From the IMG/VR virus record IMGVR_UViG_3300009537_001688, positions 1 through 24,092 of that record: a stretch of 24,092 nt of DNA; one strand, written 5' to 3'. Shown piece by piece: positions 9,016 through 16,609 of this stretch. Position numbers and translations under genes: made by a program. The DNA comes from a virus. Position 1 is the first letter of the stretch. Each line of letters opens with the position of its first letter. The notes beneath the pieces were generated by a model, which was given only the letters and a program-made list of their open reading frames with translations, searched no databases and was not told the DNA's origin.

Positions 9016-9567
9016 TTAGGTGTCGAAGACGATGAAGCTGAAAACCGAATCCTGATTCCCTGGTGAGGAAGCAACGGTCCGACACACCACCTGAGCTGAA
9101 GTGGCCGAGGCGGCGAGGCCCGTACACACGCGGTCGGCGGTCGTAGCGGACACGATGATGGAGTACGTCGAGTCAGACTGAGCCGGAAGCGTGACGGTGT
9201 ACGTGCCCGTGGAGCTGTGAACCACCGAGGTAACCCCGGACGAATCGTCCAGCGTGCAGGTCCCGGAGGTGCAAGCCGAGGAGCCGGCGCCGACCTTCGC
9301 CCACGCAGTCGGGATGAGGTAGCGGGCTGCCAGCTTCGACGACGAGATGGCGGCCGTTGCAGACACGTCGGAGTCAACCAGCCGCGCGCCGTGACCCCCG
9401 ACCATCGAGTTGTGGATGTGGGCGAAGTTGGCGTTCAGCCTGGAGCTGGTCAGCACCTCCCCACTGGACCACGAGTAGATGCTGGTCGCGTTCGCGTAGG
9501 TGGCGGCGAACACCACCACCAGCGCAGCGGCCCAAAACTCCCGCGTCTTCTTCATCCAAGTCGTCAT
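9016..9567 (-). CDS. Signal-peptide virion-module protein with LNANF-type motif (183 aa)
   Basis: ATG 9567 overlaps the stop of the nozzle gene (ATGA) and has an AGAGGA Shine-Dalgarno at good spacing. The later in-frame ATG at 9555 has no such site. Residues 6-27 look like a signal peptide (KKTRE, then FWAAALVVVFAATY, then ANA). Next comes GEVLTSSRLNANFAHIHNS, close to a motif (L-T-x-x-x-L-N-x-N-F) common near the N-termini of phage fibre or decoration-type proteins. The rest is beta-rich with four cysteines (ACTSGTC, then two near the C-terminus). It is probably a small exposed virion component linked to the tail. A signal peptide on a protein encoded between nozzle and ejection genes is unusual. 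Confidence 0.75.
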   Translation of the reverse strand: MTTWMKKTREFWAAALVVVFAATYANATSIYSWSSGEVLTSSRLNANFAHIHNSMVGGHGARLVDSDVSATAAISSSKLAARYLIPTAWAKVGAGSSACTSGTCTLDDSSGVTSVVHSSTGTYTVTLPAQSDSTYSIIVSATTADRVCTGLAASATSAQVVCRTVASSPGNQDSVFSFIVFDT

Positions 9568-12281
9568 GTTGGTCCTCTCTTGAAAAGTCGTACCTTTGCT
9601 TCTAGCGCAGCCAACCGCAGGTTGCCCACCGTGCGCGCGACAGGCGAGTACGAAGCGGTTATCTCGGTGTAGTTCGTCCCGCTGGTCGCCCCCCAGTACT
9701 GTTCAAAGCCGAGCTGCCGCCACACCGACCCGAGTGCTTGAAGGTCTGGGTCCCCAGACCCGATGAGCGGAGCCCACTTCCGCTCCATCCCCGCCCCGAT
9801 GTTGTTAATGCGCGGCAGTCTCGCCTTGGCGTACCCCACCACGGTGGACTGATTCGCAGTGAAGGTCCCGCCCGTGGAGACGCCCTGAGCGGTAGCCGCC
9901 GTGTCCATGGCGGTACACATCGCGACGAGTAGGGCACCCCAGTCTGCGTAGTAGTTCTCCGTCAACGTCGCCGTGACCTGGACCTCTGGAACGCCGTCTC
10001 CGTTTACGTCCACCTGAAAAGCGAACGACAAGTCAGCGTCAGCCAAAACGAACCCAGGCACCTCTGACAGCTCGAACGAAACCGTGCGCCCGGTGGTGAA
10101 CCTTGCCGCCGTGTCCAGCACCAGCTTGAATGCGGTGTCGCTGTCGTTCAGCCCGATGTCAGATTGAGTTGAGCTGTCGAGGGCGGTCAGGTCCAGCGAG
10201 TGGCCGCCCTCCCGGTTGATGTTCCGCTGGGTGTCGCTCTGCTCCAGAGCGTTCGACCTTCCGCGAAGGTCCCAGCGGGTGGACACGTTGACAGAGCCAA
10301 CCAAGTCAATCAGGTTCAGGCGCTTGAACAGCGCCGGGACACCGCCGTGTAGCTCCAAGGTCTTCAGGAAAGCGAGAATGGCGTTCCCTCGGGTGCCCGC
10401 CGCAGCACCATCGGAGCCGTCGTGTGCAGCAAGGTTGCAGTCACTGGAAGGGACCGCAATGACTCCAGCGTCAGCCCAAGTGGCCGCTCCGTCGTCGGTG
10501 TTGCTGGTGTCGTCGGTCCATTTCGGGTCACCCCCAGTACCGGCCCCCAGAGTCATTTCACTGAACGGGACTTTGATGCGTCCGTGGGTCCAGATGGTGT
10601 CGCCCACGCCGTCCTGCCCGAACGCACCGCCCACCACAGCCCGGCGAAGCGACATGGATGAGGCTGTAGTGTCCAACGTCTCGGACGCCCGAACCCACTC
10701 GTTGGGGCTGTGCTCGCAGGTCCAGTCCCGAACGCCCAGCCCGTCGAGCCCGGCAAGTACGAAAGCGTACCGGCCCCCATTGGTGAGCTTGGCCGTGTAG
10801 AACCCAATCTGGAGCGCGAACAGCTCCGACTCAAACTCGGGGCGCTTCTCCACCGCCATCACGTACGTGCCCCGCTGGATGTCGGTCTCGTCGCAGTGCG
10901 GGGCAATGATGGGCTGGTACATTTGAGGGCCGAACCACCGAGCCTTGGTCCAGTCCTGCGGTGGCCCATACCGCAGGTCGAGCCACCACTGGTTCTCCAT
11001 CGCCACCGGGTCACTCTGGTTCTGCCCGGCGGCCATGATGGCGAGCCGGTAGAAGCCCTCGTGAAACGAGGCGTGCCACAAGTGCTTCAGGTCGAACGGG
11101 GTGTGCTTGAACTCACTGGCAATGTACCGTCCAATCGGAACCGGAGCACCGCCCCCGTTGGGGGCAAAGTACACGTCGTCGTGCCCCGCCCAGATGACAC
11201 CCCACGGGGTCTCGCACACCGTCTCGAACGACGCACACCCATCGGCCAGCGGCTGTCGGATGACGTTGAGCGTCCCGATGGGGTCGCCCACGTCCGTCGA
11301 AACGAGGGGCTCTCCCGTCGCAATCCAGATGCTGCGGTCTTTCAGAATGAGTAGGGCCGACTGGTTCATCGCCCCGGACTGTTGGAGCGACAGCTCCTTC
11401 ACGCCAACGATGTCCTCGGTCACGTCCCCGACGAAGATGCTCCGGTCGTCCAGCGGGTCACTTTCGTTCCCTCCCACGAGCGCGTTGAAGTTGGGAACGT
11501 CCAACCCCTTGCCCACAACGTCCTCGGTGGGGAGGGCCACGGAAGTGGGGAACCCGTCACCGGGTCCGTCGCTGAACAACATGACCGCACGACGCGGCTG
11601 GCCGTACTGGTCATCCGGGAAGTTGGCCAGAATCACCCGGTCTGCGTACGTCCCGATGACCTTGGCCTGCTGAAACTTCTCCAGAGCTGGTGTGTGGCCG
11701 GCGGTGGCCTGCCCGAGCCCCAGAGGCATCCCGGCTGCGATGGCAATCTTCCAGGCATTGTTGGCGTCGAGGTACTGGCCGATTCGGATGATGCCCGAAT
11801 CGCCAGTGCCGGCGAAGTAGGAGTGGGCGTTGGCAATGACGCCGCCAGTGGCCACCCACAGGGCGCCCTGCCACTCCACCGCTTGCGGACGCCGCCGCGA
11901 GCTGGGCATAAGAACGGCCCGAGTCACGTCGTCCACCATCAACAGATTCGTCCCGTCCGCACACCTGTAGACGGACACGACCGGACGGCCAAGATTGCCG
12001 CCCGAGCGGAAGGGCGGGAACCACAGGCAGCGCGGCTGCACGGGAGCGCTGGAACCACTCGGCAGTCCGGCGTTGGGGTACACGGCCATTCCACCAGCCG
12101 TCCCCGCCGAGTCAGAGACCATCAACACCTCTCTGAGGTTCATCGCCTTGCGGCGAACGAGGTCGTTCTGGTCACTGAGAATCAGGTTCCTCAGAGACTC
12201 GTAGAACGGCCCCTCAGGCTGAGCGACGCGGTTGTGCCTATCTACGCCGAGCTGGAAGGGGAGGGCGAGAGTCTCATTCAC
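9564..12281 (-). CDS. Tail nozzle / tail tubular protein B-like protein (905 aa)
   Basis: The start is GTG 12281, overlapping the stop of the adaptor gene as GTGA and preceded by GAGGGAG. The nearest ATG (12277) is out of frame. Length, position after the adaptor and before the ejection genes, and sequence style (repeated beta-strand segments such as RCLWFPPF, ALWVATGGV, RSIWIATGEPLV, GVIWAGHDDVYF) match the beta-propeller tail nozzle proteins of podoviruses. They form the tube below the portal-adaptor ring and contact receptor or envelope. Residues about 755-764 (DVNGDGVPEV) look like a calcium-binding loop of the DxNxDG type, inside a C-terminal extra region. The function call is from context and general resemblance. 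Confidence 0.8.
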   Translation of the reverse strand: MNETLALPFQLGVDRHNRVAQPEGPFYESLRNLILSDQNDLVRRKAMNLREVLMVSDSAGTAGGMAVYPNAGLPSGSSAPVQPRCLWFPPFRSGGNLGRPVVSVYRCADGTNLLMVDDVTRAVLMPSSRRRPQAVEWQGALWVATGGVIANAHSYFAGTGDSGIIRIGQYLDANNAWKIAIAAGMPLGLGQATAGHTPALEKFQQAKVIGTYADRVILANFPDDQYGQPRRAVMLFSDGPGDGFPTSVALPTEDVVGKGLDVPNFNALVGGNESDPLDDRSIFVGDVTEDIVGVKELSLQQSGAMNQSALLILKDRSIWIATGEPLVSTDVGDPIGTLNVIRQPLADGCASFETVCETPWGVIWAGHDDVYFAPNGGGAPVPIGRYIASEFKHTPFDLKHLWHASFHEGFYRLAIMAAGQNQSDPVAMENQWWLDLRYGPPQDWTKARWFGPQMYQPIIAPHCDETDIQRGTYVMAVEKRPEFESELFALQIGFYTAKLTNGGRYAFVLAGLDGLGVRDWTCEHSPNEWVRASETLDTTASSMSLRRAVVGGAFGQDGVGDTIWTHGRIKVPFSEMTLGAGTGGDPKWTDDTSNTDDGAATWADAGVIAVPSSDCNLAAHDGSDGAAAGTRGNAILAFLKTLELHGGVPALFKRLNLIDLVGSVNVSTRWDLRGRSNALEQSDTQRNINREGGHSLDLTALDSSTQSDIGLNDSDTAFKLVLDTAARFTTGRTVSFELSEVPGFVLADADLSFAFQVDVNGDGVPEVQVTATLTENYYADWGALLVAMCTAMDTAATAQGVSTGGTFTANQSTVVGYAKARLPRINNIGAGMERKWAPLIGSGDPDLQALGSVWRQLGFEQYWGATSGTNYTEITASYSPVARTVGNLRLAALEAKVRLFKRGPT

Positions 12282-12976
12282 GAGTACACTCCCTCATCCA
12301 ACTCCACGGTGTCGTTGATGCCGAGCGAGTTGCCGAAGCCGGTGCGGTCCTGCGACACCCGCTTGGCCAAGACTTGGATGGCGTCTTGGTAGTCCGGCGA
12401 GTCGTGCCCGTTGACGTGCAGTAGGGTGGCCACCAAGGCCGCCTGAACCACTGTCAGGTCATTGGGGTAGATGGGCGTGTCAGATGCGGTCAAGTTGGCC
12501 GGCAGCTCGATGTAGTCGAACGCCAGCAGGTACGCCCGGTCGGGGAAGGGGATGGGGATGAGGCTCCACACTCCGAAGGAGCTGCCGGGGCGCACGCGGA
12601 ACTCACGGGGTATCCCGGTGAAGTTGGCCGCCACTTGGATGCGTTCCTCGCTACCCGCGTAGCTGCCCCCGGTGAGCTTGCGTACGCGGGCGACTGCCTT
12701 GTTCCCCGTGGCGTCGTAGACCCAGATGGGGTCGATGACGCGCTGGATGGGGTTGGTGATGCCGCCGTTGCCACCGCCCACCGACAGGGACTCGGTGGCG
12801 GCCGCGAGGGACAGCGCAGCCCGACTCTTGTAGAGCCAAGGCCATGGCCATTGAAGGTACGTCTGTCGCAACCAGTTGTTCACCCACGCCGTAACGGGTG
12901 TGGCGAGCGCACTGTCGGTGCGCCCGCCGAGGGACATGCCCTCCGAGACGATGGCTCCCAGCGTCTTGACACCCAT
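12278..12976 (-). CDS. Head-tail adaptor / tail tubular protein A-like protein (232 aa)
   Basis: The start at ATG 12976 has AAGGAG upstream at a slightly long spacing, overlapping the end of the previous gene. The protein resembles podoviral adaptor proteins that sit below the portal. It has an N-terminal helical part with W-rich PWPWLYKSR, then a beta-rich middle (PREFRVRPGSSFGVWSLIP, PDRAYLLAFDYIELPANL, SDTPIYPND), followed by a helix (LTVVQAALVATLLHVNG). The pattern of P-D-x-x-Y, aromatic Y, P-x-x-L and x-P-I-x-P is characteristic of this group. The short length and position just before the nozzle gene support the call. Confidence 0.78.
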   Translation of the reverse strand: MGVKTLGAIVSEGMSLGGRTDSALATPVTAWVNNWLRQTYLQWPWPWLYKSRAALSLAAATESLSVGGGNGGITNPIQRVIDPIWVYDATGNKAVARVRKLTGGSYAGSEERIQVAANFTGIPREFRVRPGSSFGVWSLIPIPFPDRAYLLAFDYIELPANLTASDTPIYPNDLTVVQAALVATLLHVNGHDSPDYQDAIQVLAKRVSQDRTGFGNSLGINDTVELDEGVYS

Positions 12977-12991
12977 TGGCCCGCTTACTCC

Positions 12992-13495
12992 TTACCGGAA
13001 GTACGGCACGTTGGTGTTGGGGCGTTCAGCGTCACCAGAGTTGTGCTTGCGCTTCTTGCCCAGCTTGGTGGTGCGCTCGTTCTCCTCCCACACCTGAATG
13101 TGGGAAAGAATGCCGGACTCCGCGTCCTTGGGAACGGTGACCATGTGGCCCGGACGGTCGCTGAGGTAGCGGACCCCGTTGATGTACACGCCCATGAACC
13201 ACTCCGCGAACTCGGGATACCGGGACGGGTACACGCACAGGCTCACATGGCCGCTCTTGCAGGCCCGCTTGTCCTGGCCGCACTCGTTGCACCGAATCAC
13301 CGGAATGCGGGGGAAGCCGCCCTGCTGCTGCACAGCCACCGCCGGGGCCTGGGAGCGGCCCTGCGCGTTGACCGCAGCGATGGCCGGCATCAGGGCGTCC
13401 ACAGCGGCCTTCGCCGCTGCGGTCGCACCGTCAGCCACCATCTTCTGGACCTCCTCCTTCGTGTACGTCTCTTTGCCCTCTTCGTTGCGCGCCAT
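12992..13495 (-). CDS. Zinc-ribbon-like virion-module protein, function unknown (167 aa)
   Basis: ATG 13495 is preceded by AAGGAG. Residues 1-45 are acidic/Ala-rich helix (KEEVQKMVADGATAAAKAAVDAL), followed by a Gln/Ala linker. Residues 69-87 hold the cluster C69-x2-C72-x6-C79-x3-H83-x3-C87, a likely zinc site. Residues 90-135 (YPEFAEWFMGVYINGVRYL) look folded, and the tail is basic. It lies between the capsid region and the tail adaptor, so a minor capsid, decoration or head-completion role is possible. I do not recognise the family and assign no function beyond probable metal binding. Confidence 0.72.
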   Translation of the reverse strand: MARNEEGKETYTKEEVQKMVADGATAAAKAAVDALMPAIAAVNAQGRSQAPAVAVQQQGGFPRIPVIRCNECGQDKRACKSGHVSLCVYPSRYPEFAEWFMGVYINGVRYLSDRPGHMVTVPKDAESGILSHIQVWEENERTTKLGKKRKHNSGDAERPNTNVPYFR

Positions 13496-13538
13496 CTTTT
13501 TGGCTCCTTCTGGGGTGGTACTACGGTGGTGCTGTGAC

Positions 13539-14003
13539 TTAGTTGAAGGTACGGGTCACGTACCCGGCGTCCTCAAGGGCTGCCATTCCTCGGGGACCGC
13601 AGCGCCGGACCTTGGTGGTGTTGGCGGCCGAAACGAAACAGTTGAACTTGCTGTCGTCCCCTCCGACTGGCACGCCGGACGCGCCGAACCCGATGCCGAC
13701 CATGCACGGGTCACCGACCGTCGCGCCCTCGATGGTTCCGCTGAAGGTGGAGATGATACAAGCGTCTCCCGTGCCGCCGTCATTCGGGATGGCCCCGAAC
13801 ACTTGGTCGATGCGGGCCTCCCCGGAGTGGGTCAGCTTGTTGTCGGTGTCGGTGACGGCGAGCGAGCTGTCCGTGCCGATGTAGATGCCCCTGATGAAAT
13901 GCTGGGGCTTGACGCTGGACACCCGGTCCACGGATTCGCGCGCTGCCCACGCCAGACCTCCGAGGCAGATGAGGAAGAGAACAACTTTGTTGATGGTCTT
14001 CAT
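13539..14003 (-). CDS. Small signal-peptide protein after the capsid gene (154 aa)
   Basis: I chose ATG 14003 because AAGGA lies six bases upstream. The frame opens further back at GTG 14030, but no ribosome site precedes that codon. The N-terminus MKTINKVVLFLICLGGLAWA is a clear signal peptide with an AWA cleavage site after residue 20. The mature part has four cysteines and a beta-rich pattern (GDACIISTF, GDPCMVGIGF, NCFVSAANTTKVRRC). The final segment resembles the small beta domains of phage surface proteins, in which a strand of type V-x-V-R closes the fold. Coming straight after the major capsid gene, it could be a decoration or surface protein, but the export signal is not expected for a capsid decoration protein. 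Family not recognised. Confidence 0.75.
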   Translation of the reverse strand: MKTINKVVLFLICLGGLAWAARESVDRVSSVKPQHFIRGIYIGTDSSLAVTDTDNKLTHSGEARIDQVFGAIPNDGGTGDACIISTFSGTIEGATVGDPCMVGIGFGASGVPVGGDDSKFNCFVSAANTTKVRRCGPRGMAALEDAGYVTRTFN

Positions 14004-14040
14004 GGTGGTCCTTGGAAGGTTTGGGTTCACGTAAACGGAA

Positions 14041-14075
14041 GCCCGCTGACGCCCGGGGGAAGGGCATCAGCGGGC
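14041..14075 (-). terminator. Strong hairpin downstream of the major capsid gene
   Basis: The arms 14041-14054 and 14062-14075 pair over 14 positions with one C/A mismatch (position 14050 against 14066) around a 7-nt loop. On the minus strand it follows the capsid stop by about 12 bases and is followed by TTCCGTTTACG, only a partial T-tract. A hairpin directly after the major capsid gene is common in phages and may reduce transcription of later genes or protect the capsid mRNA 3' end. Confidence 0.65.
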
Positions 14076-14087
14076 CCCACAGTGGCC

Positions 14088-15473
14088 TTAGAACGTCGAG
14101 GCCAGTTCCAACCGCAGCAGGCGAGTCTGGTCCTGCAAGCACGCCTTGCCCATGAAGTCGTAGCCGATGGCCCGCTTCCGGCGCAGCACGTTGCCGATGA
14201 TGGACTCGTCCTTGGTGATGTAGAACTTGGTCTGCCAGAAGCCGAGCCACTTGCAGCTCTCGTCCCCGTGGATGTAGACGACATGCACGGTCGAGGGCGA
14301 CACGTCGGCGGTCACGTTGATGTTCGCCGGGGCGGTGGCACCAGTGCTCGGAACGGCGGTCACTGAGTAGACCTCCGAGGCCGCCAAGTTCTCCTTCACC
14401 AGCTTCATCGTCGCGTCGGTCCCGGTGCCTCCGGTGGCCACGGTGTCGAAGTAGATGTTGTACACGTACCCGGCGGTGGCGGGGGCGGTGAACTTGATGC
14501 TCTCGGTGTCACCGGTCGCGGCGGTGGTCGAGCTGTGCGCGATGCTGATGGCCTCCTCGAAGCCGCGCAGCAGGTCCTTGCGAGTCACCTTGTAGAAGAA
14601 CACGGTGCTCGACTTGAGGGACCCGATGTTGTCGGTCGGGAGGTTCACGGTCACGCCCGCCCCAGTTCCTCCGTCGAGGACAGTTGCGGTCGAGTTCCCC
14701 AGCAGGGTGAACTTCGGGATGAAGTTCGTCTCCACCCACCGGATGTTCATCCAGATGCCAATCTCGAAGTTCGAGAACCGCTTGGCGTCGCCGTAGGTGC
14801 CGACCGCAGCCCACGTCCCGAACGAGGTCGAGGGACGAGAGATGTCGGCCAGAACCTGCGGACCGGCAACCGCCACGTACAGCGACGGGCCGGTGAAGGT
14901 GCCGCTGGCTCCGGTCGCAAAGGCGTCCTTCGACTTCGTGCCCTTGGGCGGAACTCCAGAGTCAACCATCTGAACACGAGCGGCCAGGATGGTCGCCTCG
15001 TTCAACACCATGGTGTTGGTGATGGTCGCCCGGCTGGACACCGAACCGTCGCCGTACCGCACGTTGGTTCCGGCCAGCCAGACAATCTGAATCTCGCGGT
15101 CCATCACGCGAGCCGCGTTGTCAGCCAGCAGGTCCATCGCCTTCTGCATCAGCGGGTGGCTGGTCGCACGCACCACGCGAGCGGTGATGCTGACCACATC
15201 GCCCCACTCGTCGGGGGTCGCGGTGTACTCTTCGAGGGCGAACGAAGAGTTGGCCGGGTCGGCTCCGTCATCCGCGAGGACGGCCATCGGGAGGTTCATC
15301 CGCTTGTAGCGGATGAAGTAGGCAGTCTCGCCGGTTCCCTCGGGCTGGTTTACCTTGTCACAGAGCGAGGCCGCCACCATGCGAATCATGGAGCGGGAGA
15401 CGAGCTGCGACGCGAGGAACTTCTCTCTGTCGTAGCTCAGGGTGCTGGTGTTGGTGGTGATTTCGCCTGCCAT
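14088..15473 (-). CDS. Major capsid protein, N4-gp56-type (HK97 fold), with inserted beta domain
   Basis: The 461-residue protein starts at ATG 15473 with GAGGT upstream. Residues about 15-140 match the pattern of N4-gp56-family capsid proteins: a helix with SRSMIRMVAASL, then ETAYFIRYKRMNLP, EEYTATPDEWGDVVSITARV, a helix with HPLMQKAMDLLADNAARVMDREI, and the typical WLAGTNVRYGDG. Residues about 195-260 (LYVAVAGPQV, IGIWMNIRWVETNFIPKF) continue the family. Residues about 260-395 look like an insertion with a fibronectin- or Ig-like pattern (FFYKVTRK, ESIKFTAPATAGYVYNIYFDT), before family-like sequence returns at VHVVYIHGDESC. It forms the icosahedral shell, assembled on the scaffold encoded just upstream. 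The insertion boundaries are my estimate. Confidence 0.9.
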   Translation of the reverse strand: MAGEITTNTSTLSYDREKFLASQLVSRSMIRMVAASLCDKVNQPEGTGETAYFIRYKRMNLPMAVLADDGADPANSSFALEEYTATPDEWGDVVSITARVVRATSHPLMQKAMDLLADNAARVMDREIQIVWLAGTNVRYGDGSVSSRATITNTMVLNEATILAARVQMVDSGVPPKGTKSKDAFATGASGTFTGPSLYVAVAGPQVLADISRPSTSFGTWAAVGTYGDAKRFSNFEIGIWMNIRWVETNFIPKFTLLGNSTATVLDGGTGAGVTVNLPTDNIGSLKSSTVFFYKVTRKDLLRGFEEAISIAHSSTTAATGDTESIKFTAPATAGYVYNIYFDTVATGGTGTDATMKLVKENLAASEVYSVTAVPSTGATAPANINVTADVSPSTVHVVYIHGDESCKWLGFWQTKFYITKDESIIGNVLRRKRAIGYDFMGKACLQDQTRLLRLELASTF

Positions 15474-15506
15474 TGTTGTTTACCTCGTGAGGTTGTTGGT
15501 TGACGC

Positions 15507-16226
15507 TCAGTCCAAGGGCATGTCGAGCATGCCGTTCCTGGCGAGCCATTCGTGCTGCTGGTCTGGGTGGAGGTTCTCGAAGTTCGCAGGCATCGCGACC
15601 GAACGCTGGGCGGCAGGGGCGTGGGGGACAGGAGCGGCCCCGATGAGAACGTTCCCGTTGGGACCCGGCTTGCGCTGCTGGACCTGCTGCTGAGTAACCT
15701 TGCCGGTCATCAGCGCCTCGCCCAGAGCCCACTTCACCGCGTCCTCAGGAACCATCGGGATGCCACGCTGAGTCGCACCAGCCATCACCGACTGAGCGTG
15801 AGCTACCACGTCAGCGGGCAACCCGTACTGGGTCGCGATGGTGGCAACCTGCGACTGCACCTGAACAGACTGGAGCTGCCTGAACTGCGCCTGAAACTGG
15901 GCAGACATGGTGGCTTCAGTCCGCTTGACGGCATCGTTGATGGCCTTCTTCACGATGTCGCCAGCGTCACCCAACTGGCTGTAGTCCACGCCGGGGTCTT
16001 GTTCCTTCGGCGCAGCCAGGAGGTTCTGTAACCGCTGAACCTCCGACTGCTGCGCCGCCAACAGCTCCCGAGTGGCAACAGCGTCCCTCTGTGCTTCCCT
16101 CATGCCGTGGGTCAGCTCGTCGATACGAGCTTGCACCCCAGCGTTCGATTGCGATGACTGCGTACCTTCAATGGAGGCGTCGGGGGTCTGAGCGGTGACC
16201 CCTCCTGCCTGATTCGTCTCGTCCAT
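15507..16226 (-). CDS. Capsid scaffolding protein (239 aa)
   Basis: It lies immediately upstream of the major capsid gene, the usual scaffold position, and starts at ATG 16226 with GGAG eight bases before. Composition fits a scaffold: low-complexity polar N-terminus, a coiled coil at residues about 30-72 (RIDELTHGMREAQRDAVATR and onward), Gln-rich helix at 90-135, then a Pro/Ala linker and a short C-terminal helical segment (NLHPDQQHEWLARNGMLD) that may contact the capsid protein. Scaffolds diverge quickly, so the call rests mainly on position and composition. No protease domain is visible. Confidence 0.8.
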   Translation of the reverse strand: MDETNQAGGVTAQTPDASIEGTQSSQSNAGVQARIDELTHGMREAQRDAVATRELLAAQQSEVQRLQNLLAAPKEQDPGVDYSQLGDAGDIVKKAINDAVKRTEATMSAQFQAQFRQLQSVQVQSQVATIATQYGLPADVVAHAQSVMAGATQRGIPMVPEDAVKWALGEALMTGKVTQQQVQQRKPGPNGNVLIGAAPVPHAPAAQRSVAMPANFENLHPDQQHEWLARNGMLDMPLD

Positions 16227-16262
16227 GGTTTGCGCTCCAGCGCCCGGTGGAGGGTCGGCGAC

Positions 16263-16284
16263 ACCCTTTCAACGAGGAAAGGGT
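16263..16284 (-). promoter_or_regulatory. Hairpin in the leader between the 94-aa gene and the scaffold gene
   Basis: ACCCTTT (16263-16269) pairs perfectly with AAAGGGT (16278-16284) around an 8-nt loop, within the only gene-free gap (about 98 bases) between portal and capsid genes. No T-tract follows on the minus strand, so it is more likely an mRNA processing or stability element than a classical terminator. I found no convincing promoter hexamers in this gap. Confidence 0.4.
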
Positions 16285-16324
16285 ACGCAGGGCCGATGCT
16301 GGAGTGTAAACCCTACCTATGCAG

Positions 16325-16609
16325 TCAGGGCTTAACTGTATGGAGAAATTTCACCCCGGACTCGTACTGCTCACGGGGCAAGTCCACCAACCGCATCAAC
16401 ACAGTGTAGGCCGTCCCGGCCTTCAGAGCCTCGTCGCCCGACCGCGCGTCGCGTAGAGAGCGGAGTGCGGCGGCGGCCTCCCCACGCACATACGCCTCGT
16501 ACTCCCTCCACCCCTCGGTCTGCATCATCCGACCCAGGCGCTCCGTGCGAGCGGCCACTTCCTTGGCGAAGTCCTTGTCCGACTGCCCTTCCGATTGTAC
16601 AGAGAACAT
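16325..16609 (-). CDS. Small helical protein between portal and scaffold (94 aa)
   Basis: Its ATG (16609) immediately follows the TAA of the portal gene with no spacing, and a purine-rich GGAGGGGGACAG at the end of the portal gene serves as ribosome site. The protein is entirely helical-looking and charged (AKEVAARTERLGRMM, EAYVRGEAAAALRSLRDARS, YTVLMRLVDLPREQY). Small genes between portal and scaffold are common in podoviruses and are often unnamed virion-assembly proteins. I do not recognise the family. Translation is probably coupled to the portal. Confidence 0.7.
   Translation of the reverse strand: MFSVQSEGQSDKDFAKEVAARTERLGRMMQTEGWREYEAYVRGEAAAALRSLRDARSGDEALKAGTAYTVLMRLVDLPREQYESGVKFLHTVKP

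Noticed and set aside
9005-9127. Upstream extension of the 368-aa ejection gene
   Set aside because: It would overlap the preceding gene heavily, has no ribosome site and reads as non-protein; ATG 9004 has a good site.
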